Of a DNA stretch of 64,000 nt, positions 58,861 to 64,000 are shown one piece after another (positions within the stretch are counted from its first letter, which is position 1; every line of letters begins with the position of its first letter). The stretch comes from Gemmata palustris (GTDB lineage: Bacteria > Planctomycetota > Planctomycetia > Gemmatales > Gemmataceae): NCBI RefSeq assembly GCF_017939745.1, contig NZ_JAGKQQ010000001.1, forward strand, positions 5,456,001 to 5,520,000, in the 5' to 3' direction. A program made the translations under genes and the position numbers. The notes below the pieces were generated by a model that saw only the letters and a program-made list of their open reading frames with translations, made no database searches and was not told where the DNA came from.

Positions 58861-61629
58861 TCACAGCCGCGGGTCGATTGGTTCGCTCTCCAGCGCCAGC
58901 ACCGCGAACACGCACTCGTGAGCTTCGCGCAGAGGCGCGCTGCGGGCGAAGCGCTCCAAGCCTTCGAGTCCGAGTCCGAATTCGCGCGCGGCGAGTCCGC
59001 GTTTCGCGCCGACCGCCCGGTGCTTCAGTCGCGAGAGGTGTTCCGCGGCGAGGTAGTCTGGCCCGTAGATGATGCGCAAATACTCGCGCCCACGGACTTT
59101 CAGCGCCGGTTGCACGAAGAATCGCCGCCCCTGCGTAAGCACTTCGAGCGGCTTTACCACCATCCCCTCGCCGCCCGCGTTCGTGAGATCGAGCCACCAC
59201 TGGGTCGCGGATTCGACTTGGGCCGCGTCCGCGAGATCGACCACGCGGAACGGCGTCGCCAGGAGGATACCGCCCCCCCCGGCCCCCCTCGCTGAAGGGA
59301 AGGGGGAGGGAGACAATTCGCAATCGACAGACATCGCATCAGGTGCAGAGGTTTCGCGCGCCGGCTCCCCCTTCCCTTCAGGGAGGGGGGATGGGGGGGT
59401 CGGTTGCCCCAACTCCGCGAGAGTGCGCATGTGCCAATCGTGGGTGCGGTCGAAGTAGAGTTTGCCCTCGGTGGCGAGCAGGAAGAACGGGGCGAATTTC
59501 AGGTCCGCGACCGAGTTCACCGGCCAACAATACTGTTGGTACGCGGTGGCGAACCGCTCCACGGCTTCCGCCTTCGCCGAGAAACGTGCGCGCAGGTCGG
59601 CGAGTTCTGGTCGCGCAGTCGAGGTTGCCAGGAGCTTGTTAACCTCAGCAAGCGCCGCGGTCGCCGCGCTGCCGGTGGCCGCGTACTGGCGCTTTAAAAG
59701 TTCCTGCGCCTTCGCGGACCACGGCATCAATTCGCCGTCGAGCGCCACCCAATCCGTACCGAACTTCGTCCACCAATCGGCGGCCGTGAGTGCGTCGCGT
59801 ACCAGCGCGAGAAACGCGCCCTCGGTCGCGGGGTCGTCGAAGAACCGCCGACCGGTTCGCGTATAGACGATACCGCTCTCGTTGCTCGCACCAAAGCGCC
59901 GGGCGGCCGCGGCTTCGTCCTTGCACACGATGACGACGGCGCGCGAACCCATGTGCTTCTGCTCGCACACCACGCGGTCCACGCCCTCCTGCTTGTAGTA
60001 CCGGAAGGCTTCCGCCGGGTGCTCCAGAAAATCGGGCAGCGCTGATGCTTCGCACGGTGACATCGTCGGCGGGAGGTAAATCAGCCAGCGCGGATCGGCC
60101 GCAAACCGGGACATCACTTCCAGCGCGGCGGCCGCGTTCTCCTCGCGGATCGTGACCTTCCCTGCGAACCGCGTTTCGATGGTGCGCCGACCGATCACGT
60201 CAGCGAGGTCGAGATCGGAGGAACCTACCCCCCCATCCCCCCTCCCTGAAGGGAAGGGGGAGCAGGCGCGCGCTGTGCTTGAGGACACACTACCTACCCC
60301 AGAGCTTTCTTTCCCCCCCTTCCCTTCAGGGAGGGGGGCCGGGGGGGTAGGTCCAGCCAGCGGGCGCTTCGGCTCCGCGTACTCTTTCTCCGCGGGCACG
60401 TTCACTAACTCTTGTTCCGGGTAGCGCAACGCGGTCAGCGCGCCGCCGAACACGCACCCCGTATCGATGCAAATGCACCGGTTCTCCCACGCGGGTGTGA
60501 GCACCGGCGTGTGGCCGTACACGACGTTCGCACGGGCACGGTAGTTCGCGGCCCAGTTCAGGCGCACGGGCAGCCCGAATTCATCGCTCTCGCCGGTCGT
60601 GTCACCGTAGATCGCGAACGCCCGCGCCTTCCCCGAGAGGCGCCCGTGCATGTCCGCGGTGAGCCCCGCGTGCGCAACGACGAGCCGCCCGCCATCGAGC
60701 ACCAAGTGCGAGGGGAGTTTCACGATGAACTCCTGCACGCGGGCGCGCAGTTCCGGCAGCTCCTTCTCGAACTGCTCCACCGACTGCGCGAGGCCGTGGT
60801 TCAGCTTCACCTTGTCGGGCGTCTTCATCCACCGGAGCAGCTTGTCTTCGTGGTTCCCGAGCACGCAGAACGCGACCCCGCGCTGGACCGCGTCCATGAC
60901 GAGGCGGTACACCCCCGGCGTGTCCGGCCCGCGGTCACACAGATCGCCCACGAAGACGAGCTTGCGCCCCTCCGGGGGCGAGACGCGCCAACCGTCTTCG
61001 CTCGGGGTGAGCGTGTAACCGAGTTTGGCGAGCAGCACGAGCAGCTCGTTCAAGCAGCCGTGAACGTCGCCGATGATGTCGAACGGTCCGCGCTCGTCGC
61101 GCCTGTTCACGGGCAGTCGGTAGCGCTCGAACGTGACCGCGGCGACCTCTTCTTCGCTGTTCAGCACGTGAACGCGGCGGAACCCCTCGTCTTCGAGCCG
61201 CGCCAGCGAGCGCCGGAGGTCTTCCGCGTGGCGCTGGGTGACGTGCGGCCCGAACGGGCGCTCGGCCGCGCGCTGCTGGTTCCGCGCGTGGCACACGTCC
61301 GCGGTGAAGTTGAACGCCACCGCGACCGGCTGAACGTGGTACTTCCGCGCCATTTCGAGGAACGGCTTGCGCGCTTCCGGTCGAACGTTGGTCGCATCGA
61401 TCACGGTGAACTTGCCGCGCGCGAGCCGCTTCGCGCAGATCAGGTGCAGCACCTCGAACGCATCGTCCGACGCGGCCTGGTTCATCTCGTCGTCGCTGAG
61501 CAACCCGCGGAAGAAGTCGGAGGAGAGGATCTCCGTCGGCTTGAAGTGCTTGCGCGCGAACGTGGACTTGCCGGAACCCGATGGGCCGACCATTAGCACG
61601 AGCGCGAACTCCGGGATGTGAATCGTCAT
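58861..61629 (-). CDS. pnkp: Polynucleotide kinase-phosphatase-ligase (Pnkp-type RNA repair)
   Basis: This intact 922-aa enzyme has the three Pnkp modules in order. The kinase has GPSGSGKS at 15-22. The metallophosphatase has GDVHG 187-191, GDLCDRG 228-234 and GNHE 258-261. The adenylyltransferase/ligase has nucleotidyl Lys 558 in KHMGSRA. Pnkp heals and seals broken RNA, normally with the methyltransferase Hen1, which is not adjacent here. Two palindromic elements are translated in frame: about 427-470 in the linker before the ligase, and about 743-788 inside the ligase. They give similar Pro/Gly/Ser-rich peptides. The start ATG 61629 has GAGGAGA about 11 bases upstream. Confidence 0.9.
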   Translation of the reverse strand: MTIHIPEFALVLMVGPSGSGKSTFARKHFKPTEILSSDFFRGLLSDDEMNQAASDDAFEVLHLICAKRLARGKFTVIDATNVRPEARKPFLEMARKYHVQPVAVAFNFTADVCHARNQQRAAERPFGPHVTQRHAEDLRRSLARLEDEGFRRVHVLNSEEEVAAVTFERYRLPVNRRDERGPFDIIGDVHGCLNELLVLLAKLGYTLTPSEDGWRVSPPEGRKLVFVGDLCDRGPDTPGVYRLVMDAVQRGVAFCVLGNHEDKLLRWMKTPDKVKLNHGLAQSVEQFEKELPELRARVQEFIVKLPSHLVLDGGRLVVAHAGLTADMHGRLSGKARAFAIYGDTTGESDEFGLPVRLNWAANYRARANVVYGHTPVLTPAWENRCICIDTGCVFGGALTALRYPEQELVNVPAEKEYAEPKRPLAGPTPPAPLPEGKGGKESSGVGSVSSSTARACSPFPSGRGDGGVGSSDLDLADVIGRRTIETRFAGKVTIREENAAAALEVMSRFAADPRWLIYLPPTMSPCEASALPDFLEHPAEAFRYYKQEGVDRVVCEQKHMGSRAVVIVCKDEAAAARRFGASNESGIVYTRTGRRFFDDPATEGAFLALVRDALTAADWWTKFGTDWVALDGELMPWSAKAQELLKRQYAATGSAATAALAEVNKLLATSTARPELADLRARFSAKAEAVERFATAYQQYCWPVNSVADLKFAPFFLLATEGKLYFDRTHDWHMRTLAELGQPTPPSPLPEGKGEPARETSAPDAMSVDCELSPSPFPSARGAGGGGILLATPFRVVDLADAAQVESATQWWLDLTNAGGEGMVVKPLEVLTQGRRFFVQPALKVRGREYLRIIYGPDYLAAEHLSRLKHRAVGAKRGLAAREFGLGLEGLERFARSAPLREAHECVFAVLALESEPIDPRL
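59272..59403. repeat. Translated palindromic element, copy within Pnkp ligase domain
   Basis: The left core GCTGAAGGGAAGGGGGAG (59291-59308) is mirrored by CTCCCCCTTCCCTTCAG (59365-59381), and G/C-rich flanks extend both arms. It is read in the minus direction as a Pro-rich stretch (PTPPSPLPEGKGE) and then a Ser/Pro/Gly-rich stretch (SPSPFPSARGAGGGG), with no shift of frame. Confidence 0.85.
60224..60351. repeat. Translated palindromic element, copy between Pnkp phosphatase and ligase
   Basis: The left arm starts CCTACCCCCCC and contains CTCCCTGAAGGGAAGGGGG. The right arm is its near-perfect inverse, ending GGGGGGGTAGG at 60351. It is read in the minus direction as PTPPAPLPEGKGG, a variable centre, then SPFPSGRGDGGVGSS. 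The frame is kept. Confidence 0.88.
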
Positions 61630-62061
61630 GAGCGAAGAAATCTCCTCGGTCCGGCCCGCGCCGGCGGCCCTCCCCAATTCAAGGCGAGGGGAAGACAGAT
61701 GGACCCGGCACCAGTTGCGCGGGTTCGCGGACGCAATTCAGGCGTAGCGCAAAAGCGCAAGCGAGAGTTCGCTCCGACCACATGAATACATTTCTTCCGC
61801 GATCGTTAACGCCACTAAACACCGCGCAAATGGCCAGAACGGTTTGTTCATAAAGCGGTACTCTCAACTCCCACCTCACATTCGCGCAAATCCTTTATTC
61901 CGAGTGTGTTATGTCGCAATCCAGTGTGTAGGCCGTGCTCGCAAGGGCGACGGCATCACGTGTGCTAATCATCACAACGCAAAGAATCGGCTCAGGCCCA
62001 ATTATCGGTGCCAACCGGTCCCCTCGACACCGGCCACCGACGCACCAGGAGTTTCACTCTA
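61630..62061. other. Intergenic region between divergent genes
   Basis: This region of 432 bases lies between the Pnkp start and the PEP-CTERM gene. AT content rises around 61790-61990. I see no ORF, hairpin or strong promoter consensus that I can support. Confidence 0.5.
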
Positions 62062-62847
62062 ATGTTGTCCCGTCCCGTTCGCCCCGTCCGATCGCTCGCA
62101 GTAGCGGTTGCGGGGCTGGTTCTGCTCGCTTCGGCCGGGTCCGCCCGTGCCGATCTCATCAGCTTCACCGGCGGGGGCTCCGCCACGCACCCCAGTTCTT
62201 ACTCGGGCTCGATCGAAGTCAAGAACCAGACGACCACCTCGGCCGTCATCGAAGTGAAGCTCACGAACACCAGCACGAACGCCTTCAATTCCAGCGCCGC
62301 GAGCGGGTTCATCACCGGGTTCGCGTTCAACAACCCGGGCACCGCGGCGAAGGGGAACATCACCGGCGTGACCTCGCTGGCGGCCTCGTACAACCCGTCC
62401 ACGGGCCAGTCGTTCCAACTGGTCAGCGCAACGCCGTCCTCGAACCTGGACCTCGGCGGCCTCTTCGGGAAGTTCGACGTCGCGGCCTCGGTCGGTTCGA
62501 CGCTGCACACCAGCGGGACCGCGTCGAACGGCCTGTCGGTCGGCGAGACCGGTACGTTCACGTTCGTGGTGAGCGGGACCAACCTGACCAACCTGACGGC
62601 CGCGAACCTGCTGTCGGAACTCAGCACGGGCGGGAGCCAGAACACGCCGTTCGTGGTCCGGTTCCGCGGGTACAACACCCCGAAGCTGCCCTACGGCGGC
62701 GACGGTGACAAGGTGCCGTTCGGCTCGGTCACGACGCCGCCCACGCCGCCGAACGGCGTGCCGGCCCCTCCGGGTCTGGTGCTCGCGGGCATGGGCTTCG
62801 GCTGCATGATGCTGGGCCGCCTCCGCCGGAAGCCGGCGCAAGCGTAA
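62062..62847 (+). CDS. PEP-CTERM exported protein
   Basis: This intact 261-aa protein has an N-terminal signal peptide (residues 1-30, SLAVAVAGLVLLASAGSARA). A Ser/Thr-rich beta-type body follows. A classic C-terminal PEP-CTERM sorting tag ends it: VPAPPGLVLAGMGFGCMMLG, then Arg/Lys. Such tags send proteins to the exosortase system and the cell envelope. ATG 62062 has AGGAG upstream; an 18-codon upstream extension lacks signal character. The body is not recognised. Confidence 0.88.
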   Translation: MLSRPVRPVRSLAVAVAGLVLLASAGSARADLISFTGGGSATHPSSYSGSIEVKNQTTTSAVIEVKLTNTSTNAFNSSAASGFITGFAFNNPGTAAKGNITGVTSLAASYNPSTGQSFQLVSATPSSNLDLGGLFGKFDVAASVGSTLHTSGTASNGLSVGETGTFTFVVSGTNLTNLTAANLLSELSTGGSQNTPFVVRFRGYNTPKLPYGGDGDKVPFGSVTTPPTPPNGVPAPPGLVLAGMGFGCMMLGRLRRKPAQA

Positions 62848-63015
62848 GCCGCGAAGCTATTTAGAACTCGGCGCCCGTCGCCCTGCGCCCGAAACCCTGC
62901 GACGCACGGATCGTGTCGCGGGGTCTTCTTGTTTTTATGCCCTTCAACTGTTCGCGTGGCCGTCCGCGCACCCGGCGCTAATAATAGCCCCAAAGAACCG
63001 GGGAGTTCGGCACTC

Positions 63016-64000
63016 ATGAGCGACACGATCAACATTGCCCTCATCGGCTGTGGTACCGTCGGTGGGGGCGTGGCGCGCGTGCTGCTCGCGCACGCGGACC
63101 GCGTGACCCAGCGGGCGGGCCGGCCGCTCGCACTGCGCCGGGTGGTCGTGCGCGATCTGGCGAAGGCGCGCGACCCGCTCATCCCGCGCGCGATCATTTC
63201 CACGGATATCGACGCGGCGATTCACGACCCGAATATTCACATTATCGTCGAATTGATCGGTGGGACGGGGCTCGCCAAGAAGGTCGTTCTCGATTCACTT
63301 GCGGCCGGCAAACACGTCGTCACCGCGAACAAGGCGCTCCTGGCCGACGCGGGCGCGGAAGTGTTCGAGGCCGCGCGCCGGGCCGACCGCACCGTGTGCT
63401 TTGAAGCGGCTGTGGCCGGCGGGGTGCCGGTCATTCGCGCGCTGGCCGAGAGCCTCGCTGCCAATCAGGTGACCGCGATCCAGGCGATTCTGAACGGCAC
63501 GTCGAACTTCATTCTGACGTCCATGACCGAGCACAACATGAGCTACGCTGCGGCCCTCGCCGAAGCGCAGCGGCTCGGCTACGCGGAGGCCGACCCGACG
63601 CTCGACGTGGACGGCAGCGACGCGGCGCACAAGCTCGCGATCCTGGCGCAAATTTCGTTCGGGGTGGCCGCGAAGCCGCACGAGATCGCCCGCCAGGGCA
63701 TCGACACCATCGACGCGATGGACATCCGGTTCGCGAACGAGCTCGGTTACACGATCAAACTCCTCGCGGAAGCATGGACCAGCGAAGAAACGCGCACCGG
63801 CGATCGCGGGGCGCGGAACAGCGGCGGGATCGACACGACCCTATCCGGGTCCGGCATCCACCCGGCCCCCGGCCCCCGGCAGACGGTCGAGAAGGCGGTC
63901 GCGCTCCACGTCGCTCCCGTGCTGCTGCGTCACACGGATTTGTTGGCGCAGGTCCGCGGGGCGTACAACGCGGTGCTGGTGTACGGTGACGTGGTGGGCG
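63016..64000 (+). CDS. hom: Homoserine dehydrogenase, 3'-truncated by window edge
   Basis: This enzyme of Thr/Met biosynthesis reduces aspartate semialdehyde to homoserine. The start MSDTINIALIGCGTVGGGVA is the NAD(P)-binding motif. AGKHVVTANKALLADAG, LNGTSNFILTSMTEHNMSYA, GYAEADPTLDVDGSDAAHKL and DIRFANELGYTIKLLAEAW are all family landmarks, including the Asp and Lys of the active site. Between TIKLLAEAW and HVAPVLLRHTDLLAQVRGAY there is an insert of about 40 residues longer than usual. The frame is open to the last base. ATG 63016 follows GGGGAG. Confidence 0.95.
   Translation, partial: MSDTINIALIGCGTVGGGVARVLLAHADRVTQRAGRPLALRRVVVRDLAKARDPLIPRAIISTDIDAAIHDPNIHIIVELIGGTGLAKKVVLDSLAAGKHVVTANKALLADAGAEVFEAARRADRTVCFEAAVAGGVPVIRALAESLAANQVTAIQAILNGTSNFILTSMTEHNMSYAAALAEAQRLGYAEADPTLDVDGSDAAHKLAILAQISFGVAAKPHEIARQGIDTIDAMDIRFANELGYTIKLLAEAWTSEETRTGDRGARNSGGIDTTLSGSGIHPAPGPRQTVEKAVALHVAPVLLRHTDLLAQVRGAYNAVLVYGDVVG

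Noticed and set aside
59272-60351. CRISPR-like repeats
   Set aside because: There are only two copies, palindromic throughout, without regular spacers or cas genes, and inside a translated gene.
1-64000. rRNA or tRNA genes
   Set aside because: I looked for 16S/23S landmarks and T-loop patterns in the intergenic gaps and recognised none; a covariance-model scan would be decisive.

Overview
The window is about 64 kb of GC-rich bacterial chromosome. Its content suggests a planctomycete, most likely a Gemmata relative (Gemmataceae). The signs are several large Ser/Thr protein kinases (one with a WD40-type propeller), ECF sigma factors paired with kinases, a PEP-CTERM exported protein, a long extracytoplasmic VWA protein, PQQ-propeller and LamG proteins, and scattered housekeeping genes. 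This assignment is an inference from gene content; no rRNA marker is present.

Layout. At 1-9 kb: the 3' part of gyrA, a sugar-nucleotide-type epimerase, a 61-aa ORF behind a sigma-54-like promoter, two paralogous secreted Pro/Gly-rich proteins (the second ending in DUF11), and hflX. At 9-19.5 kb: a long VWA protein, a coiled-coil protein, a GntR/LacI-type regulator overlapping an FAD oxidoreductase, and a LamG-metallophosphatase. At 20-27 kb: a three-gene operon of pilM type with two unrecognised membrane proteins. At 27-34 kb: a PMT-type glycosyltransferase, glgC, a kinase-fold protein lacking catalytic residues, and a PQQ-propeller protein. At 34-38 kb: a complex I cluster nuoI-A-B-C plus a membrane protein. 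At 38-46.6 kb: a HEAT-repeat protein, a zinc-ribbon/LamG membrane protein, a hypothetical protein, and a type VI secretion pair (PAAR tip and TssH/ClpV ATPase). At 47-56 kb: an ECF sigma factor overlapping a WD40 kinase, an acyltransferase, a GlmU-like enzyme, two small unknowns and a second ECF sigma factor. At 56-64 kb: a lipoprotein, an intact Ser/Thr kinase, a Pnkp-type RNA-repair enzyme, a PEP-CTERM protein and the 5' part of hom.

Reading quality matters. Genes at about 1-9 kb and 56-64 kb read cleanly. Between about 9.2 and 56 kb nearly every gene, including housekeeping genes, carries one to many single-base frameshifts. Where the expected protein can be followed, the defect is usually one missing base, often in a G or C run. 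I therefore treat these as real genes with consensus indels, not as decayed genes, and give start and end from the reconstructed product. The other recurring theme is palindromic DNA: long perfect inverted repeats between genes, and a family of about 130-bp palindromic elements inside coding sequence, two of them translated within the Pnkp enzyme.
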